From positions 124,001 to 188,000 of the forward strand of contig NZ_JAMBOF010000004.1 of assembly GCF_023715485.1 (NCBI RefSeq): DNA of 64,000 nucleotides, read 5' to 3'. The position numbers and the translations under genes were made by a program. Below the pieces are notes generated by a model. The model was given only the letters and a program-made list of their open reading frames with translations, did not search any database and was not told where the DNA came from. Positions 8,092 through 18,002 of this stretch are shown here, one piece after another (positions within the stretch are counted from its first letter, which is position 1; the number at the start of each line of letters is the position of its first letter). This DNA is from Mesobacillus subterraneus. GTDB taxonomy: Bacteria > Bacillota > Bacilli > Bacillales > Cytobacillaceae.

Positions 8092-8435
8092 TTTATAAAC
8101 CCCCTTCAAATTCCACAATGGGGAAATTAAAATTTTAATTCCTTTTGTCATTTTATTCGATAAATGGATTAATATTCTTTTAAAAAAGGATAAAAGTTAA
8201 ATAAACTAATAGATTTATTTTCAAAGATAGCTGCTTTACCTGCTGTAAAAAGAGCTTAACTTTATCATAAAAATTTATTTTACCAAAATTACATTTTAAT
8301 TTACTATTTCTTCTATTTAATTAACCAATTCTATTCTTTATTTAACTATTTTCTAGTTTTAATTAACCAAAACGCTTTTTTAATTCACTTTTTAACTAAA
8401 AATGGAAAAAACCAGTTAACTAACTGAAAATAAAA
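8092..8435. other. AT-rich interval upstream of the hydrogenase operon with repeated TTAACCA motifs
   Basis: A 340-base gene-free stretch that must contain the hydrogenase promoter. TTTAATTAACCAA occurs at 8316-8328 and again at 8358-8370, 42 bases apart (four helical turns), with further TTTAACTA-type words nearby. No TGTGA-N6-TCACA box was found. The repeats could be binding sites or only composition bias. Confidence 0.4.
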
Positions 8436-8463
8436 AAAACCTCCATGTTTATAATGGAGGTTA
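8436..8463 (-). terminator. Terminator of the NERD gene
   Basis: ACCTCCAT pairs with ATGGAGGT around GTTTATA, followed on the minus strand by eight T residues, just after the NERD-protein stop codon. Confidence 0.85.
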
Positions 8464-8470
8464 AACAGTA

Positions 8471-9427
8471 TTAACTAAGTGTATACACTCTATTTCTCTT
8501 ACCACCTTTTGATTGCAATCCCATTTTCAAAACTAAGTCGGCAGCCATTTTCCTTGTAGGCAGGAATAGAAATTCTTTAAACTTTTTTGTTGAGATATAG
8601 GGGCTAATTAAGAAGAAATAGTCCCTAATTGCCTGCTCATGTGCATCTTTCGAGGTACTTCCGCAATAAGCACAATGCCATCTCGCGGAATATCGCAGCA
8701 TTGGGATATGGCCACAACTCTGGCATTGGACACCAGGCAGGATATCAGCAGGATCGATGCTGAAAAGATGAAGATGGGAACCTTCGGGCTCGTGGCTTTT
8801 AAGTAGTTGTTTGCTTAATTTCTTTACTTCCTTTTCTGGCAAGATTTCGTTTTTGCACTTGTTCCTATACTCTTCAATCTTAAAAACCAATTTGCCAGCT
8901 TTGCAAATTCGCTCGTAAACCTCTCGATCGTTCCCTGGGTTCTTTAAGATAGACGCTGAGTTGCTGTAGGCAACAATGAATTCAATGGGAATGGAGGGAA
9001 AGTTGCGATCTTTTAGCCATCTTTTCAACTGTTCTCTTTGTCGCTTTACCTGGAGAATGGGATCTTCATATGATTCAAGTTTGTCATTATGGGTGCGGAG
9101 GACTTGGTTTAGCCTAGTATCGAATTCAAGGATTCCAGGCATATTTTTTGCTTCAATTAAAAGAATTAAACTTGAAGATAATAGTAGGAAATCAATCTGG
9201 AAGTAGGTTTTGCCAAATGGCAAGCGGATATTTTGGAAGATATGAAAATCATTTTCATGGAGGAGATTGATGTAATAATCGAGGTCTTGTTCTCCTTTTA
9301 GGCCTGCTCTCCGAATCATCAAATCCTGGAGGATAACGGCCCGTTTTGGATGGTTTGGAGGTAGCCTTCGCAATAAAGCTTCGTCAATTAAAATTCTTAA
9401 CGGAATGGTTCGTCTCTTAACAATCAA
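8471..9427 (-). CDS. NERD-domain protein with C-terminal zinc ribbon
   Basis: A 318-residue protein. The segment GEQDLDYYINLL through YFQIDFLLLSSSLILLIEAKN matches the NERD (nuclease-related) domain, including the acidic D of QIDF and the EAK of the putative nuclease core. The C-terminal third has CQSCGH and CAYCG, a four-cysteine zinc ribbon. The TTG at 9425-9427 is used because AAAGGGGTGATTATAT precedes it; the longer frame upstream lacks a ribosome site. The gene stands alone between terminators. A DNA-processing role is inferred from the domain only. Confidence 0.8.
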   Translation of the reverse strand: MIVKRRTIPLRILIDEALLRRLPPNHPKRAVILQDLMIRRAGLKGEQDLDYYINLLHENDFHIFQNIRLPFGKTYFQIDFLLLSSSLILLIEAKNMPGILEFDTRLNQVLRTHNDKLESYEDPILQVKRQREQLKRWLKDRNFPSIPIEFIVAYSNSASILKNPGNDREVYERICKAGKLVFKIEEYRNKCKNEILPEKEVKKLSKQLLKSHEPEGSHLHLFSIDPADILPGVQCQSCGHIPMLRYSARWHCAYCGSTSKDAHEQAIRDYFFLISPYISTKKFKEFLFLPTRKMAADLVLKMGLQSKGGKRNRVYTLS

Positions 9428-9501
9428 AATATAATCACCCCTTTTATAGATCTTCCTTCTCATTCGACATATTTTGCCGAATATCCTGCACACTTGAATA
9501 G

Positions 9502-9530
9502 AAAAAAAAGACAGACCCGAAGGCCCGTCT
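9502..9530 (-). terminator. Terminator of the alcohol dehydrogenase gene
   Basis: AGACGGGCC pairs with GGTCTGTCT around a TTCG tetraloop and is followed by eight T residues on the minus strand. Confidence 0.85.
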
Positions 9531-9542
9531 CCTCATTTCCTA

Positions 9543-10676
9543 TTAAGGCTTCAAAACAACCTTGATGCAGTCATCCTTGCGGTCATTGAAAATTTCGTAC
9601 CCTTTGGCGGCGTCTTCCAAAGGAATTTTGTGTGTGATGATGTCGGTTGGATCAAATTCACCGTTGACGACCATGTCAAACAACTTAGGCATATAGTGGA
9701 TGACCGGTGCCTGACCCATTTTCATTGTAATATTCCGTTCAAAGAAACGGCCAAGCGGGAACATATTGTAGCGCAAACCGTAAACCCCGGTTAACTGTAC
9801 TGTACCGAACTTTCGTACAGCTGTATGAGCAATCTCTATTGCGGAAAGCGTGCCGCCCTGCAGCTTCAGTTTTTGCTCGACCTTTTCCACGGCTGATTTC
9901 TTCCCGTCCATGCCTACGCAGTCGATGACCACATCAGCTCCGCCGTCAGTGAGATCCTGCAGGAACTTGCCGGGATCGTCCTGCTGGGTAAAATCGAAAA
10001 TTTCCACGTTATTTGTTGTTTTGGCATGCATCAGCCTGTAATCGAGGTGGTCGACTGCGATGACTCTTTTTGCGCCCTTCATCCAGGCAAACTTTTGTGT
10101 CATCAAGCCGACAGGCCCGCTGCCAAGGACTATGACGGTATCCCCCTTCTTGACACCGGCATGCTCGACGCTCCACCATGCTGTTGGAATAACATCGGAC
10201 AGGAACAGGAGCGATTCATCCTCTAGCTCACAAGATTCAGGCACAACAAATGATGTGAAATCGCCAAATGGAACCTTTAGATACTCGGCCTGGCCACCAG
10301 GATGGTTACCGTATTGTTCTGTATATCCGAAATAAGCACCTGTATCCTTATAATCGTTTGTAGTGTCACACTGGCTTTCCATTTGGTTCTGGCAGTAAAA
10401 GCATTCACCGCAGGATACATTAAATGGAATGACAACCCTATCACCTTTTTTCACTTTCGTTACCCCAGGTCCCACTTCCTCGACAATCCCCATTGGTTCA
10501 TGGCCGATGATATAGCCTGGGCGCAAAGGCATATTTCCCTGGTAAAGGTGAAGGTCTGACCCGCAGATTGCTGTCGAAGTGATTTTTACGATCATATCTT
10601 TTTCATGTTCAATTTTTGGTGCTTCAACATTTTTCACCTGTACATCCTTTGAACCTTGATACGTAACTGCTTTCAA
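9543..10676 (-). CDS. Zinc-dependent alcohol dehydrogenase (MDR family)
   Basis: A 377-residue medium-chain dehydrogenase. Catalytic zinc ligands appear as CGSDLHL and [12 protein letters not shown]. The structural zinc lobe [15 protein letters not shown] supplies four cysteines, and the coenzyme-binding motif is [10 protein letters not shown]. The TTG at 10674-10676 gives the family-typical start MKAVTYQG and is preceded by GGGGTGGCATGAT; upstream starts extend the protein without a good ribosome site. It resembles the glutathione-independent formaldehyde/alcohol dehydrogenase branch. The substrate cannot be set from sequence. Confidence 0.88.
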   Translation of the reverse strand: MKAVTYQGSKDVQVKNVEAPKIEHEKDMIVKITSTAICGSDLHLYQGNMPLRPGYIIGHEPMGIVEEVGPGVTKVKKGDRVVIPFNVSCGECFYCQNQMESQCDTTNDYKDTGAYFGYTEQYGNHPGGQAEYLKVPFGDFTSFVVPESCELEDESLLFLSDVIPTAWWSVEHAGVKKGDTVIVLGSGPVGLMTQKFAWMKGAKRVIAVDHLDYRLMHAKTTNNVEIFDFTQQDDPGKFLQDLTDGGADVVIDCVGMDGKKSAVEKVEQKLKLQGGTLSAIEIAHTAVRKFGTVQLTGVYGLRYNMFPLGRFFERNITMKMGQAPVIHYMPKLFDMVVNGEFDPTDIITHKIPLEDAAKGYEIFNDRKDDCIKVVLKP

Positions 10677-10820
10677 ATCATGCCACCCCATTTCTGTTAT
10701 TTCATTAAAAGAATTCCCCACAGTTATTCAGAAAAAACATGTTTGGAAGTTTTTCCAATAATTAGCGCCATACATAAACTTTCATTTTATAATGCACCTT
10801 ATAAAATGGAGGTGTTAAAA

Positions 10821-11021
10821 ATGGACCCAAATCAACCAGGTAATGAAAAGCTTCCTGATTTCAAGGACATGACAGACCGAATTATCGCTAGTCCAGCCTC
10901 TGGACCCCAGCTGGTAATCAAAACGAATCTCGACCCAGCAAATGCTACAGAGGATAACCCTTATTTTAAAAACGATCAAATGACCGATTCAGAACAATTC
11001 AAGGAATATTTCAAGGAGTAA
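10821..11021 (+). CDS. Small hypothetical protein upstream of csgA (66 aa)
   Basis: The frame starting MDPNQPGNEKLP has a TGGAGGTGTTAAAA ribosome site and ends 3 bases before the next gene, so the two form an operon. It is hydrophilic, lacks cysteines and has no recognised domain. The partner is a spore-type gene, so forespore expression is plausible but not shown. Confidence 0.65.
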   Translation: MDPNQPGNEKLPDFKDMTDRIIASPASGPQLVIKTNLDPANATEDNPYFKNDQMTDSEQFKEYFKE

Positions 11022-11024
11022 TCG

Positions 11025-11276
11025 ATGGAAAAAACACAAGCTTATTTGCGTGAAATTGTATCTAACTATACTGAAACCTACCCCCTCAGTAAAAAAATCT
11101 ATCAGCGGCTTGAGGAAGGCAACTATCCTTCAGAAGGTCATTTTGTTAGAGACCTGACGGCGGAGGAAGCAGAATTTTTGAATAAAATTCTTCCGGAAGC
11201 GATTGAGTATGCCAAGAACGAACTTGACGAAACTCGTGCCCGGCAATTGAATGAAGTGTACGAATTACTCTACTAG
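11025..11276 (+). CDS. csgA: CsgA-like sporulation protein (83 aa)
   Basis: An 83-residue protein with start MEKTQAYLREIVSNY and end RARQLNEVYELLY. From memory this ending closely matches B. subtilis CsgA, a SigG-dependent forespore protein of about the same length. It is acidic and helical with no membrane segment. It follows the 66-residue gene by 3 bases. A GC-rich hairpin just after the stop (11275-11308) could end the transcript, although its T tract is weak. Confidence 0.7.
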   Translation: MEKTQAYLREIVSNYTETYPLSKKIYQRLEEGNYPSEGHFVRDLTAEEAEFLNKILPEAIEYAKNELDETRARQLNEVYELLY

Positions 11277-11415
11277 TCCGAAGGGGATTTACCCCTCCGG
11301 ACTCCTTCACCTTCCCTGCTAAACACTCCTTAGAAATCTTTCAAACATTATCCATATCACTGTAAAAACGATTATTATATAATTTAGGTATTCATTTTTG
11401 AAGGAGAAGATTTCG

Positions 11416-11796
11416 ATGCCTTTAGAAACATTATTGGATATTGCATTCCACTTTACCGGTGCTGTAATTGAAGAAACTTTAATAAGCTGGAAACCAGCAG
11501 CCCGCTCTGAAAAGCTTTATGAAAAACTTCAGTCCTTTCAGGGGAAATCTGTTATCGTTAGGTCTGGAGAATTTCTTGCTGGCGGGAAATTTAAATTTGA
11601 CTCTACATATGAGGTTGAATCGTTCAAGGCTGAGTTAAGCGATAATGGTATTGTTATCTATACCGCCGATAAGACAGCGTTTGATATTGAAGGAAAAACT
11701 TTATCAAGGATCTATACTGGACAAAAGGGTCCGGGTCGTATCTGCATTAACACAAGCAAAACGGATTTCTTGATCGACCTTATAGAAATTTCATAA
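11416..11796 (+). CDS. Hypothetical protein (126 aa)
   Basis: Starts at an ATG preceded by TGAAGGAGAAGATTTCG. The chain begins MPLETLLDIAFHFTGAVIEE and continues as a predicted beta-rich domain of alternating polar and hydrophobic residues. No catalytic motif, cysteine pair or membrane segment is visible, and I do not recognise the family. It lies 36 bases upstream of the MMPL transporter start and may share its transcript. Confidence 0.6.
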   Translation: MPLETLLDIAFHFTGAVIEETLISWKPAARSEKLYEKLQSFQGKSVIVRSGEFLAGGKFKFDSTYEVESFKAELSDNGIVIYTADKTAFDIEGKTLSRIYTGQKGPGRICINTSKTDFLIDLIEIS

Positions 11797-11832
11797 GAGA
11801 TTTGACCAAATTGGATATTTATGGAGGAACAA

Positions 11833-13989
11833 GTGAATAAACTCGGTAGTGCAATTTACAAATACAAGAAATCAGTGATATTGGTTTGGGTTGGAATCAT
11901 AGTCTTTTTTGGTTTTTTCGCATTGCAGCTCCCTTCTGTATTGAGCGGCAATGGATTTGAGTTTGATGGTGAATACAAAAAAACCAAGGAGATTATAGAG
12001 GAGGATTTTGGGCAGCATCCATCTTCAGTCATTGTCCTGTATGAAAATGAAGGGGAAGCATCTGATGAAAAATGGAAATCTTCCATTAAGAATTCCTTCG
12101 AAAAAGCGGAACAACTAGCCGCAGACAGTGTCTCTCCTTTTCAACAAGAAGGAATGATCAAAGAAAACATCGCTTATGGCGTCTTGATGTTTGACAAAGA
12201 AGCTTCCTCAATGAGCGAAGAAATAAACGATCTTCGCAAAGTTTTAAAAAACACAGACGGTATTAAAGTTTCGATTACAGGTGAACCGGTTATCATAAAA
12301 GACCTCAACCAGGCCAGCCAGGATGACCTTGCCAAGGCCGAGATGATCGGCCTTCCTATTGCTTTGCTTGTACTGGTACTTGCTTTCGGAAGCCTTGTTG
12401 CAGCCAGCCTGCCGCTGTTGGTAGGAATCTTTTCGATCTTAACCACAATGGGCGCGGTTTACTTTTTCAGCTATTGGTTTGATTTAACGATTTTTATCCT
12501 TAACATCGTCCCAATGATTGGCCTTGCCTTAAGTATTGACTTTGCCTTGTTATTCATTAACAGATTTAAGGAAGAAGTAAACAAACAGCCGGTCAAGGAT
12601 GCGCTTATGACAACGACCGCGACCGCTGGGCGTTCGATTATCTTTTCGGCGATGTGCGTGTTCATCGGTCTTCTAGGGCTTATGTTCATAAAAATTGATA
12701 TCTTCCAGAATGTCGCTATCGGCGGGATGACAGTTGTCCTTATTTCCGCAGTTTCCGCCGTCACTTTCCTGCCGGCAATCCTCGGACTGTTAGGCAGCAA
12801 AGTCCATTCGCTGAGCGTATTAAAAGTGAAATCAGACAAGCCTGGAATCTGGAGCACGTTTGCTCATTTTGTGATGAGAAGGCCTGTTATTATGACGTTG
12901 CTGGCACTAGGACTTTTAATTGCTGGATTGCTTCCAGTAAGGCAAATGGAGCTGACTGTCCCTGGAGTTGACGCACTCCCTCCAACCTACGATTCTAGAA
13001 TTGCTTATGATAAGTTCCAGGATGAATTTGTAGATATAAACAAAAGCTCAGACAAGGAAGTCAAACTCATCCTAGAGACTGAAGGCGAGGTCTTAACGGA
13101 AGAGAACCTGGAAAAGCTGCAGTCCGTATTGAAAAAATTCGAACAAAACAAAAATGTGGAAGTTGTCGATTCTCCTTTCACATTAACAGGGATTGATGAC
13201 CCGGCCGCTTTTCTTATTACTGCCTCCCAGGAAAACAGTCCGATCCAACATGTGGCTGATGCATTTATTACGAAGGATAAAATGCTCGCATCAGTTTACT
13301 TAAAAGAGAATCTTTCTGCTGCTGAGGCACAGGATTTGGTAAGGGAATGGGCTGATAAAGAATATGATGTTTCGATTTCATTTGGAGGATCCCCGAAATT
13401 CGAACAAGAAATCTTTGATGAGATTTTTAAAAAAGCACCACAAGGTCTGGCGTTAATCCTGGTATCCACCTTCCTGATCCTGATGGTGGCGTTTAGGTCA
13501 TTGTTGATTCCCCTTAAAGCGATCATCATGAATATTTTAAGCTTAAGCGCCACATTCGGAATTGTCGTGTGGATCTTTCAGGAAGGGCATCTTGGAGTTG
13601 ATCCGACAAGCATTGCCTTGATTCTTCCAGTGTTTGTTTTCAGCCTCGTGTTTGGACTGTCAATGGATTATGAGGTATTCCTCATCTCACGTATCCACGA
13701 GGAGTATCTTGAAACGCAAGATAATAACTACGCAACCTTAACCGGGTTAATTTCAACGAGTAAAATCATCTCCTCTGCTGCGGCAATCATGATTGTCGTG
13801 ACAGGCGCATTTGCTTTTACAGGTGTTGCGCCCGTAAAGCAAATGGGTGTTGGGATTGCACTCGCCATCTTTATCGATGCCACTGTTATCAGAATGGTCC
13901 TGGTGCCCTCGCTGATGAAACTGCTAGGTGACTGGAACTGGTGGTTCTTTGGCCTCAAGCCTTCAAAAAATAAAAGGCTTGGACATTAG
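11833..13989 (+). CDS. MMPL/RND-superfamily membrane transporter
   Basis: A 718-residue protein with the duplicated RND-like layout: one N-terminal helix, an extracellular domain, five to six helices (about 170-330), a second extracellular domain, and another helix bundle (about 540-705). Intramembrane motifs LALSIDFALLF and VFGLSMDYEVFL carry the acidic residues expected for proton coupling in MMPL transporters. GTG at 11833 is preferred because GGAGGAACAA precedes it; the ATG at 11821 has no ribosome site. Lipid or drug export is the family role; the substrate is unknown. Confidence 0.85.
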   Translation: MNKLGSAIYKYKKSVILVWVGIIVFFGFFALQLPSVLSGNGFEFDGEYKKTKEIIEEDFGQHPSSVIVLYENEGEASDEKWKSSIKNSFEKAEQLAADSVSPFQQEGMIKENIAYGVLMFDKEASSMSEEINDLRKVLKNTDGIKVSITGEPVIIKDLNQASQDDLAKAEMIGLPIALLVLVLAFGSLVAASLPLLVGIFSILTTMGAVYFFSYWFDLTIFILNIVPMIGLALSIDFALLFINRFKEEVNKQPVKDALMTTTATAGRSIIFSAMCVFIGLLGLMFIKIDIFQNVAIGGMTVVLISAVSAVTFLPAILGLLGSKVHSLSVLKVKSDKPGIWSTFAHFVMRRPVIMTLLALGLLIAGLLPVRQMELTVPGVDALPPTYDSRIAYDKFQDEFVDINKSSDKEVKLILETEGEVLTEENLEKLQSVLKKFEQNKNVEVVDSPFTLTGIDDPAAFLITASQENSPIQHVADAFITKDKMLASVYLKENLSAAEAQDLVREWADKEYDVSISFGGSPKFEQEIFDEIFKKAPQGLALILVSTFLILMVAFRSLLIPLKAIIMNILSLSATFGIVVWIFQEGHLGVDPTSIALILPVFVFSLVFGLSMDYEVFLISRIHEEYLETQDNNYATLTGLISTSKIISSAAAIMIVVTGAFAFTGVAPVKQMGVGIALAIFIDATVIRMVLVPSLMKLLGDWNWWFFGLKPSKNKRLGH

Positions 13990-14023
13990 AAGCAAAACCC
14001 GACTAACCGAAATTAAGAGAAAC

Positions 14024-14054
14024 AAAAAAACAGCAGTTGCCTGCTGTTTTTTTG
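14024..14054. terminator. Bidirectional intrinsic terminator
   Basis: AAAAAACAGCAG and CTGCTGTTTTTT pair around TTGC with A and T runs on both sides, between the convergent MMPL and YihY genes. Confidence 0.88.
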
Positions 14055-14056
14055 TG

Positions 14057-14923
14057 TTATCCTCTTGCTGATGCCGTCTTATCTTCTTCTTCAATTGGCA
14101 CTTCCCCAGTTTTATCACGGTGATGAATTGCATTGATTTCCCCACCAAGGACCAGAGCCAGACCTGTCAGGAATAACCATAGCATCAAGACGATGACGCC
14201 ACCTAGACTTCCGTAGGTTGCAGAGTAGTTTCCAAAATTACTTACATAAAATGAAAAACCAAGTGAAATCAACTGCCATACAACCGTTGCAAAGATTGCT
14301 CCTGGAATTACATGCTTAAAAGGGTAATGTTTGTTTGGGGCAATTTGATATAAGGCTGCGATTACTGCTGCCATCACAACAAACGCGACAATCCAGCGAA
14401 CGATGCTGAAAACGATGTCGAATGGCGCTGGAATGTGGATAAACGACTGAATTCCATCCAAAATGACTTTCCCAAACACAGGTAACAGCAGTGCAACGAC
14501 TAAAGTAAGAATTAAACCAATTGTCAGCATGATCGAGATAAGTCTAGCTTTTATGAAGGATCGAGTTTCCTCGACATCGAATGCGATATTCATCGCTTTC
14601 ATAAAAGCATTCATTCCGTTGGAAGCTGACCAGATTGTCCCGATGATACCGAAAGTCAGCAAACCGCCGTTTCGCTCGCTTACGAGCTTGACCACATTAT
14701 CCTTCAACAATTGTGCTGATTCAGATGGCAACAATTTATTTACTACGTCAATTGCCTTTTGAGGATCGATATTCAAGTATGGAACAATTGCAATTAGCAA
14801 AATTAACATAGGAAACAAAGCTAACATGTAATAATATGCCTGTTGTGCTGCAAGACCGGTTGCGCGGTCTTCTTTCAACTCACCTAGCAGGCTTTTACCA
14901 TAATACTTAATCTTCTCTTTCAA
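14057..14923 (-). CDS. YihY/virulence factor BrkB family membrane protein
   Basis: A 288-residue protein with about six helices and family signatures near the N-terminus (LAAQQAYYYMLALFPMLI) and around IWSASNGMNAFMKAMN and GSLGGVIVLMLWLF. Members were once called RNase BN but are polytopic membrane proteins of uncertain function. The start is TTG at 14921-14923 behind GAGGTGATTCG. The gene is single, bounded by a bidirectional terminator downstream. Confidence 0.85.
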   Translation of the reverse strand: MKEKIKYYGKSLLGELKEDRATGLAAQQAYYYMLALFPMLILLIAIVPYLNIDPQKAIDVVNKLLPSESAQLLKDNVVKLVSERNGGLLTFGIIGTIWSASNGMNAFMKAMNIAFDVEETRSFIKARLISIMLTIGLILTLVVALLLPVFGKVILDGIQSFIHIPAPFDIVFSIVRWIVAFVVMAAVIAALYQIAPNKHYPFKHVIPGAIFATVVWQLISLGFSFYVSNFGNYSATYGSLGGVIVLMLWLFLTGLALVLGGEINAIHHRDKTGEVPIEEEDKTASARG

Positions 14924-15116
14924 TTACGAATCACCTCTCGTTGACATCCAGTATGCTTGTCTTTTCCCCGTTCTGGGAGTTTTTAATCATGATAAAAAAC
15001 TCCAGCAGAATATTCTCGAAGGGCTCCTAAAAGATTTGCTGTTTGATTACCGCACCATGAACTCTTTTCTGCTCAATCAGCATATTGTCAAATATCACGA
15101 TTAGACTTATACAAAT

Positions 15117-15172
15117 AGAAAAAGAGCCAAAAAAAGACCATTCCTAAAAGAAACGGTCATTGGCTCAAGATT
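15117..15172 (-). terminator. Terminator of yteA
   Basis: GAGCCAA and a following ACCGTT segment pair with AATGGT and TTGGCTC, giving a long stem followed by TTTTTC on the minus strand. It overlaps the last codons of yteA. Confidence 0.75.
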
Positions 15173-15926
15173 ACTTATCATCTTCCACGTATGGATCATG
15201 CTCGTATGCTGGAAGGTCACCAAACGGGGTCATGATCCCTTCTTCATCAAGCTCATTTTCGTATTTCTCATGTTGTTTATTAGGGTACACAGTAATTTCT
15301 TTGCCGGAAATGTCCGTGCCTACAAAGTTTTCAAAGTCTTCAACATATCCCACGTTTTCCTCAGATTCAATATACATATCATTATAATTGTCCTGAGGAG
15401 TGACAAAATCAGATGGCGTCTCCGATGTTCCCCAGCTTGAAACCTCCTGCCAGGAATCCTCAGCATCATATGCTACATTTTCATCTTTATTATCCAAATC
15501 GAACTTGCCAAACGGAGGCATTAGCACCCCCTCTTCAATTGGCCGGTTGTGAGAGACTGTTCGGTCCGGGGTGTGCGCAATGCAAAAGGTCGTTTCAGGC
15601 AAAGCTTCAAGCCTTTCGAAAGAAATTTCCCTTTCGCAAACCTCGCATTTACCATAAGTTCCTTTTTCAATAGCCTGCAATGCTTTGTCTATATTCTGGA
15701 GTTGATATTCTACGTGATCGTTTAAAGCGATATCTTTTTCCCGTTCATACAACTCGGTCCCCTCATCACCCGGATGGTTGTCATAGCTCGAAAGCTCACC
15801 TGTGGATTCATGGGCATGGCCGCTTCTTAAATCAAAGTGATCATTTCCCTCCAAGTGAGATTGAAGATCTTTTTTATTTTTGAGAAGCTCTGCCTTGAAT
15901 GCCGACAGCTGGCCATTTGTAAGCAT
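15171..15926 (-). CDS. yteA: YteA-family TraR/DksA zinc-finger-type protein
   Basis: A 251-residue acidic protein with the YteA features GELSSYDNHPGDEGTELYER and, in the centre, a DksA/TraR-like zinc finger. Here the finger reads CEVC at 94-97 and CIAH at 115-118, so the fourth ligand would be His or is missing. The C-terminal part repeats the GxxxTPFGD-like end of the family. YteA proteins are annotated as sporulation-associated and their direct function is not known. Single gene with its own terminator. Confidence 0.85.
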   Translation of the reverse strand: MLTNGQLSAFKAELLKNKKDLQSHLEGNDHFDLRSGHAHESTGELSSYDNHPGDEGTELYEREKDIALNDHVEYQLQNIDKALQAIEKGTYGKCEVCEREISFERLEALPETTFCIAHTPDRTVSHNRPIEEGVLMPPFGKFDLDNKDENVAYDAEDSWQEVSSWGTSETPSDFVTPQDNYNDMYIESEENVGYVEDFENFVGTDISGKEITVYPNKQHEKYENELDEEGIMTPFGDLPAYEHDPYVEDDK

Positions 15927-16084
15927 ATCAGCTGCTCCTTTCTGAAAAAGCGATTTTTCTTAGCTTGCTGCAAATTGCCTTAATTAATAAAAGGTAATAA
16001 GTGCTATCTGTTCGCCAGTACCAATTTTACCCCGGCATTCATACTATATATGACAACTTATCAAAATAAACAGGAGTGATGCCT

Positions 16085-16864
16085 ATGCCTTTATTCGTTA
16101 ATGGTTATGTTTCACCACAAATTTTTAATAATAAAACGAATATTGCTGAAAAGAGCAATCAAGATAAATTTCATCTTAACTATTTGCAAGAGGTATTGAA
16201 TGAACAGCAGAAGTTGAACACCGAACTGACTGGAAGCGTTTCTCAATTCGACAGCAGCTTGCAGATTACTCGTCAAGAACAATATGCAAATTACATGGAG
16301 CTGGTTTCCGTTCTTGCCAGGCATGAAAATCTTTCTGAAAAGGTTATTGAAAATATTTCAGAACAAAAGGAGTCCACTTCGGAAATCGATGACAAACTGA
16401 TCAAGCTTGAGGAAATGCATGAACAGTTTGCTAAATCATTTTTAAGCAAAGAACTGACCAGCCAGGCGATCCTTGACCAGCTTGCATGCCAGGAAGCTAT
16501 GGTCCAGGATTTAAACAGAAAACTTCTCGAATATGAGGATGTTACCAATGCACTTGCTCTTCAATCGAAGAGGCAGGAAGAGCTGCAGGACATGATAGCA
16601 AAGCAAGCGGATTTACAAGGAATCTTCCATCAGACAATCATGGAACATTTGGGCAAACAAGATGCTGTTGGCGAAACGATCACAGATCAGCTAAGCGAAA
16701 TAAAGACTACTTTATCAATGAAGGTCCATGTAATCATTGATAAAATCGAAGATCAATACTCAAAAATCACCCAGTTTTTCTTAAGCCTTATCTTGCCCAA
16801 CATCACTCAAAAAAAAATAATTAAAGGTAAAACGTTTAAGACAAAAATTAAAAAGGAAGAATAA
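16085..16864 (+). CDS. Coiled-coil protein of unknown function
   Basis: A 259-residue protein with a long helical, heptad-like centre (about 30-220) rich in Q, E, L and K and a very basic C-terminus. An ATG at 16085 is chosen because AGGAG lies eight bases upstream; two in-frame starts a few bases earlier overlap that site. No enzymatic motif or membrane helix is apparent. It may be a structural or spore-associated coiled-coil protein, but nothing in the context fixes a role. Confidence 0.6.
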   Translation: MPLFVNGYVSPQIFNNKTNIAEKSNQDKFHLNYLQEVLNEQQKLNTELTGSVSQFDSSLQITRQEQYANYMELVSVLARHENLSEKVIENISEQKESTSEIDDKLIKLEEMHEQFAKSFLSKELTSQAILDQLACQEAMVQDLNRKLLEYEDVTNALALQSKRQEELQDMIAKQADLQGIFHQTIMEHLGKQDAVGETITDQLSEIKTTLSMKVHVIIDKIEDQYSKITQFFLSLILPNITQKKIIKGKTFKTKIKKEE

Positions 16865-16894
16865 AAAAGCATTGGCAATTTGCCAATGCTTTTC
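16864..16894. terminator. Bidirectional intrinsic terminator
   Basis: AAAAGCATTGGC pairs with GCCAATGCTTTT around AATTT, between the coiled-coil gene and the convergent LysM-3D gene. Confidence 0.85.
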
Positions 16895-16901
16895 CAAGTT
16901 A

Positions 16902-17663
16902 TTAATCTAATATGGTAACCTTAACTGACTTTCTTCCCCATTGAAGTGCCCCGCTTTGAGTCGGGATAAAGACATCAATTCTGTTTCCTTTAATCGCGCC
17001 ACCGATATCTTCTGCTGTCGCATAGCCGTAACCCTCGACATATACCTTTGAACCAAGCGGAATTACAGAAGGGTCGACTGCTATAACTTTCGCATCTGGA
17101 TTAGTTTTCAGGTTCACTCCAGTTTTGGTAATTCCCGAACATCCTTCACAGCTAGCTGTATAAGCAGTAGCTTCAACGGTAATTTGATTCGATGAAGCAG
17201 CTGGCTTTGATGGAGCTGGCGTTGCCGTAACTTGTTTGGCTGCTGGTGCTGGTGCTGCTACTGGTGTTGCTGCTGGCTGAGCCTTTTCAGCCTTCATTTC
17301 GACTGGCATATTTGTATAAACAGCCAGGCTCATTCCAGGGCGGATCAGGTCAGAAGATAATTTATTCCATGTTTTAAGTTCTTCTACAGATACTCCGTAT
17401 GCTTTTGCAATATTCCAGAGTGTATCTCCTTTTCTAACTTGTGCATACTTAATAGGAGATACTTCTAGCAGGTCATTTGCGTAAATAACATCACTAGATA
17501 AGTTATTCCATTTTTTTAAGGATTCAACTGATACGCCGTATTCCTTTGAAAGACCCCATAGTGTATCTCCCTTATGTACGACGATTTCCTCTGCCTGTGC
17601 TTGTGCTCCGGCCGCTCCAGAAATTGCCGCTGCTGCAACCAATGATAATAATGACTTTTTCAT
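16902..17663 (-). CDS. Secreted cell-wall protein with two LysM repeats and a 3D domain (YocH-like)
   Basis: A 253-residue exported protein. A signal peptide with an AQAQAEE cleavage region is followed by two LysM repeats, VVHKGDTLWGLSKEYGVS and VRKGDTLWNIAKAYGVS. An Ala/Pro-rich linker (about 125-160) leads to a C-terminal 3D domain with ATAYTAS and RIDVFIPTQ. LysM repeats bind peptidoglycan, and 3D domains occur in resuscitation and transglycosylase-like enzymes. B. subtilis YocH has the same order. The ATG of MKKSLLSLV is used because GGGAGGCAAACAA precedes it. Confidence 0.88.
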   Translation of the reverse strand: MKKSLLSLVAAAAISGAAGAQAQAEEIVVHKGDTLWGLSKEYGVSVESLKKWNNLSSDVIYANDLLEVSPIKYAQVRKGDTLWNIAKAYGVSVEELKTWNKLSSDLIRPGMSLAVYTNMPVEMKAEKAQPAATPVAAPAPAAKQVTATPAPSKPAASSNQITVEATAYTASCEGCSGITKTGVNLKTNPDAKVIAVDPSVIPLGSKVYVEGYGYATAEDIGGAIKGNRIDVFIPTQSGALQWGRKSVKVTILD

Positions 17664-18002
17664 TTGTTTGCCTCCCATCGGCTAATTTTTCTCACGTGAA
17701 TTATCGTAACATAGAATTTCCTGAGAAAAAGAACAGCTAGATTTAAATTCGATTACGAGAATAACAGAATTATAACGAGAACATGTCATAAATTCAGAAT
17801 ATTCAGTTAAAATAATACTTTCGGATGAATAATTTCAAGTAAATTAACATTTAATTCTATGTATTTCCTTTAAAGCTATGTTTTACCAAATAGATTTTAG
17901 ATTGATTTAACAATTTCCAGTCGTTTTTATGACATTAAACTTTTTAATTTCGGTAAAAATTATTATTATAAAGGTATTACACTTGAACCGGAGGAACTAA
18001 AT
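17664..18002. other. Gene-free divergent interval
   Basis: AT-rich spacer between the wall-protein gene and the RsbR-type gene. It must hold two divergent promoters, but I could not assign a clear sigma-B or WalR site. Confidence 0.35.
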
